This document shows positions 25,901-32,990 of a stretch of 46,208 nt of DNA, piece after piece. The notes beneath the pieces were generated by a model, which saw nothing but the letters and a program-made list of their open reading frames with translations, had not been told where the DNA came from and searched no databases. The stretch covers positions 1 to 46,208 of the forward strand of contig NZ_JASLGE010000075.1 in assembly GCF_030150285.1 (NCBI RefSeq), in the 5' to 3' direction. Within the stretch, counting starts at the first letter, position 1; every line of letters starts with the position of its first letter. This stretch comes from Pseudomonas sp. GTDB lineage: Bacteria; Pseudomonadota; Gammaproteobacteria; Pseudomonadales; Pseudomonadaceae. The translations under genes were made by a program, and so were the position numbers.

Positions 25901-26664
25901 CTGGCACCCAGTGCGCAGTTCAAGCCCACCGAAATCGGCTTGGCATGGCTGACCGAGTTCCAGAACGCTTCAGTGGTCTGGCCCGACAGGGTCCGGCCCG
26001 AGGCATCGGTGATGGTGCCGGAGATCATGATGGGCAATTCGACGCCCAGCTCTTCGAACACGCCCTGAACGGCGAAAATGGCCGCTTTGGCGTTGAGGGT
26101 GTCGAAAATGGTTTCGATCAGGATCAGGTCGGCGCCGCCTTCGATCAGGCCACGGGTGGCTTCGGTGTAGTTTTCCACCAGTTCATCGAAGGTGACGTTG
26201 CGATAGCCGGGGTTGTTGACGTCGGGCGACAGCGAGCAGGTACGGCTGGTCGGGCCCAGAACGCCGGCCACAAAACGCGGCTTGTCCGGGGTTTCGAGGG
26301 TCTTGGCGTCTGCGACTTTGCGTGCAAGGCGTGCGCCTTCGACGTTTAGCTCGTAGGCCAGTGCCTGCATGCCGTAGTCGGCCTGGGACACCTGAGTGGC
26401 GTTGAACGTGTTGGTTTCGAGGATGTCGGCACCGGCATCCAGGTAGGCTTTCTCAATGGAGCCAATTACATCCGGGCGCGTGATGACCAGCAGGTCGTTA
26501 TTGCCCTTGACGTCGCTCGGCCAGTCGGCAAAGCGTGTGCCACGATAGTCGTGTTCCTCTAGACGGTAGCTTTGGATCATAGTGCCCATGCCGCCATCGA
26601 GAATCAGAATGCGCTCTTTAAGGGCTTGCTGAAGTGCTTGGAGACGAGCGCTGCGGTCGGACAT
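22954..26664 (-). CDS. metH: Cobalamin-dependent methionine synthase
   Basis: A 1236-residue, four-module enzyme that transfers methyl from methyltetrahydrofolate to homocysteine through cobalamin. The homocysteine domain (about residues 10-330) has the zinc ligand segments GLNCALG and GGCCGTTP. The pterin-binding domain (about 360-620) includes NVGERTNITGS. The B12 domain has H761 in DVHDIGKN, the lower axial ligand (H759 in E. coli). The reactivation domain (about 900-1236) includes RPAPGYPACPDH. It is full length and in frame. It is divergent from cti. No riboswitch is visible in the short 26665-26817 gap. Confidence 0.97.
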   Translation of the reverse strand: MSDRSARLQALQQALKERILILDGGMGTMIQSYRLEEHDYRGTRFADWPSDVKGNNDLLVITRPDVIGSIEKAYLDAGADILETNTFNATQVSQADYGMQALAYELNVEGARLARKVADAKTLETPDKPRFVAGVLGPTSRTCSLSPDVNNPGYRNVTFDELVENYTEATRGLIEGGADLILIETIFDTLNAKAAIFAVQGVFEELGVELPIMISGTITDASGRTLSGQTTEAFWNSVSHAKPISVGLNCALGASDLRPYLEELSNKAGTYVSAHPNAGLPNEFGEYDELPAETAKVIEEFAQSGFLNIVGGCCGTTPGHIQAIAHAVAGYAPRQIPDIPKACRLSGLEPFTIDRSSLFVNVGERTNITGSARFARLIREDNYTEALEVALQQVEAGAQIIDINMDEGMLDSKKAMVTFLNLIAGEPDISRVPIMIDSSKWEVIEAGLKCIQGKGIVNSISMKEGVEQFIHHAKLCKRYGAAVVVMAFDETGQADTEARKKEICKRSYDILVNDVGFPPEDIIFDPNIFAVATGIEEHNNYAVDFINACAYIRDELPYALTSGGVSNVSFSFRGNNPVREAIHSVFLLYAIRNGLTMGIVNAGQLEIYDQIPTELRDAVEDVVLNRTPDATDNLLAIADKYKGDGSVKEAETEEWRGWPVNKRLEHALVKGITTHIVEDTEASRLSFARPIEVIEGPLMSGMNIVGDLFGAGKMFLPQVVKSARVMKQAVAHLIPFIELEKGDKPEAKGKILMATVKGDVHDIGKNIVGVVLGCNGYDIVDLGVMVPAEKILQVAKEQKCDIIGLSGLITPSLDEMVHVAREMQRQDCHLPLMIGGATTSKAHTAVKIEPKYQNDAVIYVTDASRAVGVATQLLSKELKAGFVEKTRAEYVDVRERTANRSARTERLSYAASIAKKPQFDWAAYTPVVPTFTGAKVLDNIDLKVLAEYIDWTPFFISWDLAGKFPRILTDEVVGEAATALYADAQEMLNKLIDEKLISARAVFGFWPANQVNDDDLELYGDDGQPIAKLHHLRQQIIKTDGKPNFSLADFVAPKDSGITDYVGGFITTAGIGAEEVAKAYQDAGDDYNSIMVKALADRLAEACAEWLHQQVRTQYWGYAKDEQLGNEELIKEQYSGIRPAPGYPACPDHTEKATLFTLLDPEAQEMRAGKSGVFLTEHYAMFPAAAVSGWYFAHPQAQYFAVGKVDKDQIDSYTARKGQDLNVTERWLAPNLGYDN

Positions 26665-26817
26665 AGGACTACCTGTTTAGAGCCATGCAAAAGATGGCAA
26701 AGCATAACAAACCTGCGCGGGATTTGATCGTTTTCGGATTTGCATGAAATCCATTCATGTTGCAGTGCGCGCAGCACAGGTAGAATCGCGACACTTTTAA
26801 TATCAGGACCATGGCAC

Positions 26818-29115
26818 ATGTTTTTTCGCCTTCTCGCCAGCGCTGTGACGCTGGTGGTGTGCAGTACCGCAGTCGGGCAAGTCCCGCTTGCGAGTCCGGC
26901 GGTTTCTTACAGCCGGGACATTCAGCCGATCCTCACCCAGAAATGCGTTGCCTGCCATGCGTGTAACGACGCGGCCTGCCAACTCAACCTGGGGAGCGCA
27001 GAGGGTGCCACCCGTGGGGCCAGCAAAGTGCCTGTGTACCAAGGGGACCGCACCACCGCTGTACCGCCCACGCGGCTGTTTTACGATGCCAACGGCCCGG
27101 ATGAATGGCGGCGCAAGGGCTTCTACTCGGTGCTGGATGCGCAGGGTGCGCAGGCTTCATTGATGGCGCGGATGCTGGAACTGGGGCACAGCGCGCCGGT
27201 GACGCCGAATGCCAAGTTGCCCGCAAACATTGTGCTGGGCCTGAACCGTCAGAACGTTTGCGCAACGCCGGGAGAGTTCGACGCTTACGCTCAGAATCAT
27301 CCTGGTCAGGGCATGCCGCTGGCGGTCACCGGGCTGTCGCCCACTGAGTATTCCACCTTGCAGGCCTGGTTGGCTGCGGGTGCGCCGGTCGACCCGCATG
27401 CCATCGTCCCGAGTGCGACCGAAGCGGCGCAAATTGCCGAGTGGGAAGCGCTGCTCAACCGCCCCGGCGCAAGCGAAGCGTTGGTAGGCCGCTGGTTGTA
27501 TGAGCACTGGTTCCTGGCCCATGCCTATTTCGACAACGGTGTGCCGGGGCATTTTTTCCAGTGGGTGCGCTCGCGTACCCCCAGTGGTCAACCTATTGAC
27601 CTGATCGCCACGCGCCGTCCGAATGATGACCCGGGCACGACGTTTTACTACCGCATGATGCCCGTGCAAGGAGTCATTGTTCACAAGACCCACATCACCT
27701 ACCCGATGGGTGCGCGCAAGCTGGAGCGGGTCAAGCAACTGTTCTATAGCGGTGACTGGCAGACCGACCGCTTGCCCGGCTACGGCCCGCGCAGTCGCGC
27801 CAACCCGTTTGACACGTTCGAAGCCATACCGGCCGTGGCGCGCTACCAGTTCATGCTGGATAACGCCGAGTATTTCGTGCGCACCTTTATTCGCGGCCCG
27901 GTGTGCCGTGGGCAAATCGCCACGGACGTTATCCGGGACAACTTCTGGGCGGTGTTCCAGGAGCCTGCCCGCGACCGCTATATCACCGACGCGGCCTACC
28001 GGGGCGAAGCCACCCCGTTGCTGGCCATGCCCGGGCAGATTGACAACGTGGGCAGCATTCTTTCGCTGTGGCACGCCTTTCGTGACAAGCGTAACGCCTA
28101 TGTGAAGCTGCGCCAGGAAGCTTACGCCGACATGCCGCCACCGAGCTGGTCCACGCTGTGGGCAGGTAACGATAACGCGATGTTGACGATCTTCCGTCAC
28201 TTCGACAGTGCCAGCGTCACCAAGGGCCTGATCGGTGATGTGCCCAAGACGATGTGGCTGTTTGACTTCCCGCTGCTGGAGCGCACCTATTACCAGTTGG
28301 CGGTCAACTTCGATGTGTTCGGCAACGTGTCACATCAGGCGCAAACCCGGTTGTACTTCGACCTGATTCGCAATGGGGCCGAGGTCAATTTCCTGCGACT
28401 GATGCCTGCCGATTCGCGAGCCGACATGCTCAGCGACTGGTACCAGAACAGTGGCAAAATCAAGTTGTGGCTGGACTACGAGAAAATCGACACCGACACA
28501 CCGACCGGTATGCACCTTGACCCTGAAGACCCCAAACGCGACTTTGCGCTCAAGTTGATCGACCGTGCGGGCACCTTGAATGCGCACCCGGATCCGATCA
28601 ACCGTTGCACCGGTGCCTATTGTTCGCGGCCCAATGTCAGCCAGGAGTTCCAGTACGCCGAGCAATACCTGAGCCGCCTGGTGTCACGCCCGGCCGCGGG
28701 CCTGGCGGTGATCAATCAATTGCCTGAAGCCACCATGCTGCGTATCCAGGGCAGTGACGGCCAGCGCGAGATGTACAGCTTGCTGCGCAACCGTGCGCAC
28801 AGCAACGTGGCCTTTATGCTGGGCGAAGCCTACCGTCTGCAGCCGGGGCTTGACACCCTGACCATTTACCCTGGCGTGCTGAGCAGTTACCCCAACTTTA
28901 TGTTCAATATTCCCGCAGATGAGGTGCAAGCCTTTGTTGATGCGATGGAGCAGAGCAAGGATCAGCCAGCGTTTGAGGCCATTGTCGAGCGTTGGGGCGT
29001 ACGCCGTAGCCATCCGCAATTCTGGGAATACTTTCATGATATCGGTCAGTACATCAGTGAAACCGACCCGGTTGAGGCGGGTGTGTTGGACATGAACCGG
29101 TACGAAAACCTGTAA
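26818..29115 (+). CDS. cti: Fatty acid cis-trans isomerase
   Basis: A 765-residue periplasmic haem protein that converts cis- to trans-unsaturated fatty acids in membrane lipids, a fast solvent and heat response of Pseudomonas. A signal peptide (MFFRLLASAVTLVVCSTAVG) is followed by the c-type haem motif CVACH at residues 43-47. The long C-terminal part is typical of the family. The ATG at 26818 has AGGA about ten bases upstream and gives this signal peptide; a longer frame starting at 26740 has no such signal. In several Pseudomonas cti lies beside metH, as it does here. Confidence 0.92.
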   Translation: MFFRLLASAVTLVVCSTAVGQVPLASPAVSYSRDIQPILTQKCVACHACNDAACQLNLGSAEGATRGASKVPVYQGDRTTAVPPTRLFYDANGPDEWRRKGFYSVLDAQGAQASLMARMLELGHSAPVTPNAKLPANIVLGLNRQNVCATPGEFDAYAQNHPGQGMPLAVTGLSPTEYSTLQAWLAAGAPVDPHAIVPSATEAAQIAEWEALLNRPGASEALVGRWLYEHWFLAHAYFDNGVPGHFFQWVRSRTPSGQPIDLIATRRPNDDPGTTFYYRMMPVQGVIVHKTHITYPMGARKLERVKQLFYSGDWQTDRLPGYGPRSRANPFDTFEAIPAVARYQFMLDNAEYFVRTFIRGPVCRGQIATDVIRDNFWAVFQEPARDRYITDAAYRGEATPLLAMPGQIDNVGSILSLWHAFRDKRNAYVKLRQEAYADMPPPSWSTLWAGNDNAMLTIFRHFDSASVTKGLIGDVPKTMWLFDFPLLERTYYQLAVNFDVFGNVSHQAQTRLYFDLIRNGAEVNFLRLMPADSRADMLSDWYQNSGKIKLWLDYEKIDTDTPTGMHLDPEDPKRDFALKLIDRAGTLNAHPDPINRCTGAYCSRPNVSQEFQYAEQYLSRLVSRPAAGLAVINQLPEATMLRIQGSDGQREMYSLLRNRAHSNVAFMLGEAYRLQPGLDTLTIYPGVLSSYPNFMFNIPADEVQAFVDAMEQSKDQPAFEAIVERWGVRRSHPQFWEYFHDIGQYISETDPVEAGVLDMNRYENL

Positions 29116-29151
29116 TAGGCCGATAGATTGAACGGCTTGGGGCGTGGCTTT

Positions 29152-29180
29152 CCTGACAAAAATACTAGGACTTTGTCAGG
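29152..29180. promoter_or_regulatory. Inverted repeat overlapping the nfuA promoter
   Basis: CCTGACAAA (29152-29160) and TTTGTCAGG (29172-29180) are perfect 9-base arms around 11 bases. The right arm contains TTGTCA, a good -35. A 16-base spacer leads to TAAACT as a -10 (29195-29200). It could be an operator; IscR is a candidate because nfuA is iron-sulfur related, but the site does not fit the IscR consensus well. Confidence 0.45.
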
Positions 29181-29226
29181 CGCGCCGATTGGCGTAAACT
29201 GCGCCCCATGTCTGCGAGGAGGTTCC

Positions 29227-29811
29227 ATGAGCGCCATAACGATTACCCAAGCCGCTGAAGAATACCTGGCTGATCTGCTGTCGAAGCAGAACAGTGAAGG
29301 GATCGGCATTCGCGTGTTTATTACCCAGCCGGGTACGCAATATGCTGAAACCTGTATTGCCTACTGCAAGCGCGATGAAGTGAAACCGGAAGACCTGCCT
29401 TTGGGGCTGGCCAGCTTCACCGCCTATATCGACCAGGTCAGCGAACCGTTTCTTGAAGATGCCGTGGTCGATTACTCGACCGATCGCATGGGCGGGCAAC
29501 TGACCATCAAGGCACCGAACGCCAAAGTGCCAATGGTCAATGCCGATAGCCCGATCAACGAGCGTATCAATTACTACCTGCAAACCGAGATCAACCCCGG
29601 GCTTGCCAGCCACGGTGGTCAGGTCAGCCTGATCGAAGTGGTTGAAGACGGGATTGCCGTGCTCAAGTTTGGTGGCGGTTGCCAGGGCTGCGGCCAGGCC
29701 GACGTGACCTTGCGCGAAGGGATCGAGCGCACCTTGCTCGAACGCATCCCTGAACTCAAGGGCGTACGTGACGTGACCGACCACTCGCAGAAAGAAAACG
29801 CCTACTACTGA
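29227..29811 (+). CDS. nfuA: Fe-S biogenesis protein NfuA
   Basis: A 194-residue iron-sulfur carrier that delivers 4Fe-4S clusters to target enzymes. Residues 1-95 are the degenerate A-type (IscA-like) domain. Residues of about 105-194 are the NifU C-terminal domain, with the cluster motif C152-x2-C155 (GGGCQGCGQADVTL). The ATG follows a very strong GAGGAGG at 29216-29222, four bases away. It is a single gene with its own promoter region and a strong terminator after it. Confidence 0.95.
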   Translation: MSAITITQAAEEYLADLLSKQNSEGIGIRVFITQPGTQYAETCIAYCKRDEVKPEDLPLGLASFTAYIDQVSEPFLEDAVVDYSTDRMGGQLTIKAPNAKVPMVNADSPINERINYYLQTEINPGLASHGGQVSLIEVVEDGIAVLKFGGGCQGCGQADVTLREGIERTLLERIPELKGVRDVTDHSQKENAYY

Positions 29812-29845
29812 GTGATCAGTCCCAGGGCGTGCGCTGCCAGTGCAT

Positions 29846-29877
29846 AAAAAACGGTGCCCCGTGAGCACCGTTTTTTT
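29846..29877. terminator. Two-way intrinsic terminator after nfuA
   Basis: AAAAAACGGTGC - 7-base loop - GCACCGTTTTTTT forms a G/C stem flanked by A and T runs on both sides. It serves nfuA (plus) and cobM (minus, ending at 29903). Confidence 0.9.
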
Positions 29878-29902
29878 ATGCCTGATTACCCGTGATTGAG
29901 GT

Positions 29903-30649
29903 TTACGGCCGATAGAGGTGCGCGTGCCCGGCGCGGTACAGCGATGAGTCCGAGAACGTGTCACTGCCGAGCACCCGGCCCACCAGTATCAGGGCTGTAC
30001 GCTTGAAACCTTGCGCCTGCACCTTGGCCACAATGTCTTGCAGCGTTCCGGTGACCCACGCCTGATCTGGCCAACTGGCACGGTGAATCACCGCAATCGG
30101 GCAATCACTGCCGTAATGCGGCGTCAGTTCGCAGACGATGTTTTCCAGGTTTTTAATCCCGAGATGAATCGCCATCGTGGCTTTATGCTGCGCCAGACTG
30201 GCCAGTTCCTCCCCGGCGGGCATGGCGGTTTTTTCCGCGTAGCGGGTCAGAATAACGGTTTGAGAAATGTCCGGCAGTGTCAGTTCTGCCTCTAGAAGCG
30301 CTGCGCAGGCTGCCGTGGCCGTCACCCCTGGAATGATCTGAAACGCAATGCCCAGCTCGCGCAGGCAGCGGATCTGCTCACCGATGGCCCCGTACAGGCT
30401 GGGATCGCCGGAGTGCACGCGCGCCACGTCCTGGCCTTGAGCATCGGCCGCCCTGATCAGCTCGATTATTTGCTCAAGGTGCAACTCGGCACTGTTAACC
30501 ACCTGTACAGCCTGATGGCCTTCCAGTACCGCTGCGGGCACCAGTGAACCGGCATAAATGATCACCGGGCAACGGCGGATCAGGCGCTGGCCCTTGACGG
30601 TAATCAGCTCCGGGTCACCGGGGCCGGCACCAATGAAGTAAACAGTCAT
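29903..30649 (-). CDS. cobM: Precorrin-4 C11-methyltransferase
   Basis: A 248-residue SAM-dependent methyltransferase that methylates C-11 of precorrin-4 in the aerobic B12 pathway. Family marks are the N-terminal VYFIGAGPGDPELITVKG, the SAM site RVHSGDPSLYGAIGEQ and IPGVTATAACAALL. The ATG at 30649 is preferred: the frame upstream to 30781 gives a proline/arginine-rich non-family extension. It follows cobE in the cbtB-cbtA-cobE-cobM set, with a 76-base gap. Confidence 0.93.
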   Translation of the reverse strand: MTVYFIGAGPGDPELITVKGQRLIRRCPVIIYAGSLVPAAVLEGHQAVQVVNSAELHLEQIIELIRAADAQGQDVARVHSGDPSLYGAIGEQIRCLRELGIAFQIIPGVTATAACAALLEAELTLPDISQTVILTRYAEKTAMPAGEELASLAQHKATMAIHLGIKNLENIVCELTPHYGSDCPIAVIHRASWPDQAWVTGTLQDIVAKVQAQGFKRTALILVGRVLGSDTFSDSSLYRAGHAHLYRP

Positions 30650-30725
30650 GGCAGTCTCTTGAAGGGAACGGGAGTGAGTCGCTCTTGAGGAACGCTCATA
30701 GTGAGGCGGGGGATTATCGCGGTTT

Positions 30726-31139
30726 TTACCCGGCGCAGGCCAACGCAAAGGTCGCCATAGGGGAATTTTGTCGGCGAACAAGCAGTGTGGCCGGGTGGCC
30801 GCTCAACTGTTCGGCCAATGCCAGGGCGGCACTTTCAGCAATGCCCCAGCACCCGGTTTGCTCAAAAGCTATGGGCGAGTGATGGCTCAGATGCGGCTCA
30901 TAACGGCGCAACTGTGAGGCGCTGAACACTTCAAAAGGCCTGTCCAGTTGTGCGGCTAACTGTATCAGCCCCGGCTCCTGGCGTTTTAGATCAATGCTGG
31001 CCAGGGCGCTGATCGCTTCGACCACCAGGTTGGCTTGACCCAGCGCTTGCTGGATCAAGGCGTGTAAGTCTTCCACGCTGCAGCCCTGACGACAGCCCAG
31101 GCCAATGACCAGGATGGGTGCCCGGCCGGGAGCTATCAT
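30726..31139 (-). CDS. cobE: Cobalamin biosynthesis protein CobE
   Basis: A 137-residue protein of the CobE/CbiG C-terminal family. It shows VIGLGCRQGCSVEDLHALI near the N-terminus, with the conserved IGLGC/RG-type turn, then AISALASIDLKRQEPGL. Next come the sequence around FSASQLRRYE and the segment GCWGIAESAALALA. Its exact step in aerobic B12 synthesis is unclear. The ATG overlaps the cbtA stop by four bases (ATGA), so translation is coupled. Longer readings run into cbtA. Confidence 0.85.
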   Translation of the reverse strand: MIAPGRAPILVIGLGCRQGCSVEDLHALIQQALGQANLVVEAISALASIDLKRQEPGLIQLAAQLDRPFEVFSASQLRRYEPHLSHHSPIAFEQTGCWGIAESAALALAEQLSGHPATLLVRRQNSPMATFALACAG

Positions 31140-31837
31140 GCCGAGTATTGGCCTTCCGGTTTGCGGCGGAACAGCCAGGCGCTGATCACGCCCAAGGCCA
31201 GCCAAAACGCGCAGTTGGTCAGTTGCGAAGCAATGATGAACTGTGACTCCAGCGCTTGCGGGGCCAGGCTTGAATGCTCCAGCGGCTGCGGCGCACCCAG
31301 GAGATGAGGGATCACTGCAATCACCACGCCGAGAATTTTCAGGGCCCAGTGTTTGCCGAACACCACCAGCGCAATGGCCACCGCAGTCGATGCCGCTGTG
31401 CCGACCCACCAGGTCTGGCGTTGCAGCAAATCAGCGGCCGCCGTACCGGGCAGTTCTGGCGGCAAACCCAGGGTCGGGGCCAGGCAGAAAGTGGCGTAAC
31501 CCGCCAGCCCCCACAGCAGGCCCTGTGCAGTGCGAGTCGGCGTGCGCAGGGTGTAAAGGCCCGCCAGCATGAGGGCGAAGCCAACCGCTACCACCAGGTT
31601 GCCACCGGTGGTCGAGAGCACGCGCTGCCAGCCGTCTTCAGGTTCCCAGGCTTCAGCGTCGTGTGCGTGAGCAGGCATGGCGGTGTCGGCGTGTTCGTGC
31701 ACTTCAGACGCTTCGGGTTTTTCGTAGGTTTCCGCTTGCAGGATCAGCGGGGCCACCCAAAAACTTTGCAGCAGGGTCAGCAACAAGGCAGCCAGCAAGC
31801 CCGTGAAACCGGCCGTTTGAGCAATACGCTTAATCAT
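31136..31837 (-). CDS. cbtA: CbtA-family predicted cobalt transporter subunit
   Basis: A 233-residue membrane protein with about five to six helices. Helix 1 is at residues 8-32 (LLAALLLTLLQSFWVAP). A periplasmic loop rich in His, Glu and Asp follows (EVHEHADTAMPAHAHDAEAW), likely to bind cobalt. Later segments include LLWGLAGYATFCLAPTLGLPPELPG, a CbtA hallmark, and PHLLGAP. It works with CbtB and is predicted to take up cobalt for B12 synthesis. It starts 11 bases after cbtB and overlaps cobE. Confidence 0.88.
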   Translation of the reverse strand: MIKRIAQTAGFTGLLAALLLTLLQSFWVAPLILQAETYEKPEASEVHEHADTAMPAHAHDAEAWEPEDGWQRVLSTTGGNLVVAVGFALMLAGLYTLRTPTRTAQGLLWGLAGYATFCLAPTLGLPPELPGTAAADLLQRQTWWVGTAASTAVAIALVVFGKHWALKILGVVIAVIPHLLGAPQPLEHSSLAPQALESQFIIASQLTNCAFWLALGVISAWLFRRKPEGQYSA

Positions 31838-31848
31838 GGCAGGTACTC

Positions 31849-32037
31849 TCAATGGCACGGAAAAGCAGCACTGTGACGGGTGTCGTGGGCAGCGTTGTGC
31901 ACCGCTTCTATATGGGAAAAGCCGGCGAAGTAAACGAGGAAGGCCCCCAGCACGGCAGCACCGACAGCGGCGACAATGCGTTGGCTTTGAGTGGCGGTTG
32001 ACGCCGCGGAACGGGTTTGGCTGGTGCTGATAGACAT
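31849..32037 (-). CDS. cbtB: CbtB-family cobalt transporter subunit
   Basis: A 62-residue single-span membrane protein. A Ser/Thr-rich N-terminus is followed by one helix (IVAAVGAAVLGAFLVYFAG) and a C-terminal histidine set (HIEAVHNAAHDTRHSAAFPCH) able to bind metal. AAGGGAAG lies about five bases before the ATG. It is the first gene after the B12 riboswitch and its terminator. Confidence 0.88.
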   Translation of the reverse strand: MSISTSQTRSAASTATQSQRIVAAVGAAVLGAFLVYFAGFSHIEAVHNAAHDTRHSAAFPCH

Positions 32038-32077
32038 GGCGCTTCCCTTTGGGCAAGCAGCGGGCCTCAGAGCACAG

Positions 32078-32107
32078 AAAAACCCCACGAACGAAGCTCG
32101 CAGGGTT
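32078..32107 (-). terminator. Intrinsic terminator between B12 riboswitch and cbtB
   Basis: On the minus strand AACCCTGCGAGC pairs over 12 positions (three G-U pairs) with GTTCGTGGGGTT around a TTC loop, followed by TTT. It lies between the riboswitch and cbtB. This fits a transcription-terminating B12 riboswitch. Confidence 0.75.
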
Positions 32108-32135
32108 CAACAGCGCCCGCCCACCGCGGGTTTGT

Positions 32136-32330
32136 TATTCGACGTAACCAGGCCGGTCTCCGGGCTTGCGAGGGGTTCACATCGAACCTTTTTGCACCTC
32201 CTTCCCATGCCGAGGTGGCACAGTGGATTAGATGCATCTCTCGCTTACCGTTGCGGGGGCAGCACCGGACTGGTCAAGACGATTGGCCTGACGCACCGGT
32301 TTCCCGTTTCACCCTGTGAAGGGCACCTGA
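32136..32330 (-). ncRNA. Cobalamin riboswitch
   Basis: The minus strand shows the conserved order of a B12 riboswitch. GGGAAACCGGTG is at 32305-32294. GCTGCCCCCGCAACGGTAAG is at about 32263-32244. The B12 box GCAAGCCCGGAGACCGGCCT is at about 32170-32150. It sits in the cbtB leader and probably controls cbtB, cbtA, cobE and cobM. Ends are approximate. Confidence 0.9.
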
Positions 32331-32381
32331 TACAAGATGTGTAGGAGATCACGGCAGCGCCGGATCCGTCAAATCGAAATG

Positions 32382-32741
32382 TCAGCTCAGGATGCTGCGG
32401 ATCTTGTCCCGCAACTGATCAATGGAGAACGGTTTGCCAATGACCGACATGCCGTGCTCGGGGGTCAGGTACTCGGTAGAGCCGCTGGCAAACAGGACAG
32501 GCAAGCCCTGGCGCAGCTCGCGGGCCTTGGTGGCCAGTTCCCGACCGTCCATTTCAGGCAGGCCCACGTCAGTCATCAACAGGTCAATGGGTTGGGCTAT
32601 GTCGGTGAGCACGGTGATTGCATCTTCACTGTTGGCGGCTTCAAGCACGCTGTAATCGAGCTCTTGCAGCACGTCAACGATCAGCATGCGAATTATGGCG
32701 TCATCTTCGACGACCAGGATGGTGGAGCCTGTTGCAGACAT
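32382..32741 (-). CDS. Single-domain response regulator
   Basis: A 119-residue CheY-like receiver. Acidic residues VVEDD (11-14) precede the phosphorylation site D58 (LLMTDVGLPEMDG), and a conserved lysine follows in VIGKPFS. It has no output domain, so it probably acts through protein contact or as a phosphate relay. It is divergent from the hybrid kinase gene across about 250 bases and is likely a partner of that signalling set. Confidence 0.85.
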   Translation of the reverse strand: MSATGSTILVVEDDAIIRMLIVDVLQELDYSVLEAANSEDAITVLTDIAQPIDLLMTDVGLPEMDGRELATKARELRQGLPVLFASGSTEYLTPEHGMSVIGKPFSIDQLRDKIRSILS

Positions 32742-32935
32742 AGTGATGATCTCGAAAATGAAAAAACGCGTGCGGGGTCATCAACAGCTCGGGGGGAGGT
32801 GCCGCATGACGGGCTCCGGGCGGCGTCGTGGGGGAAGAATAGCGTTTACTGCTGTTAGAAGACGTTTATTGTGCAAGAAAATATACATTTTATTGTAGGA
32901 AATACCTCCAATGAAAATAAGAAATTAGAACTATT

Positions 32936-32965
32936 CCCGCTTGATCCTGCACAATCGGGTTTTTT
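32936..32965 (+). terminator. Terminator-like hairpin in the hybrid kinase leader
   Basis: CCCGCTTG (one mismatch) pairs with CAATCGGG around an 8-base loop, followed by six T residues. It ends 25 bases before the hybrid kinase ATG, with no gene upstream on this strand. It may be an attenuator or a relic. The rest of the 32742-32990 gap shows no gene. Confidence 0.5.
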
Positions 32966-32990
32966 ACTGACGGTTCCCGGGTTTTGACAA

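Noticed and set aside
26665..26817. A SAM/SAH or B12 riboswitch before metH
   Set aside because: The gap is short and shows none of the conserved boxes.
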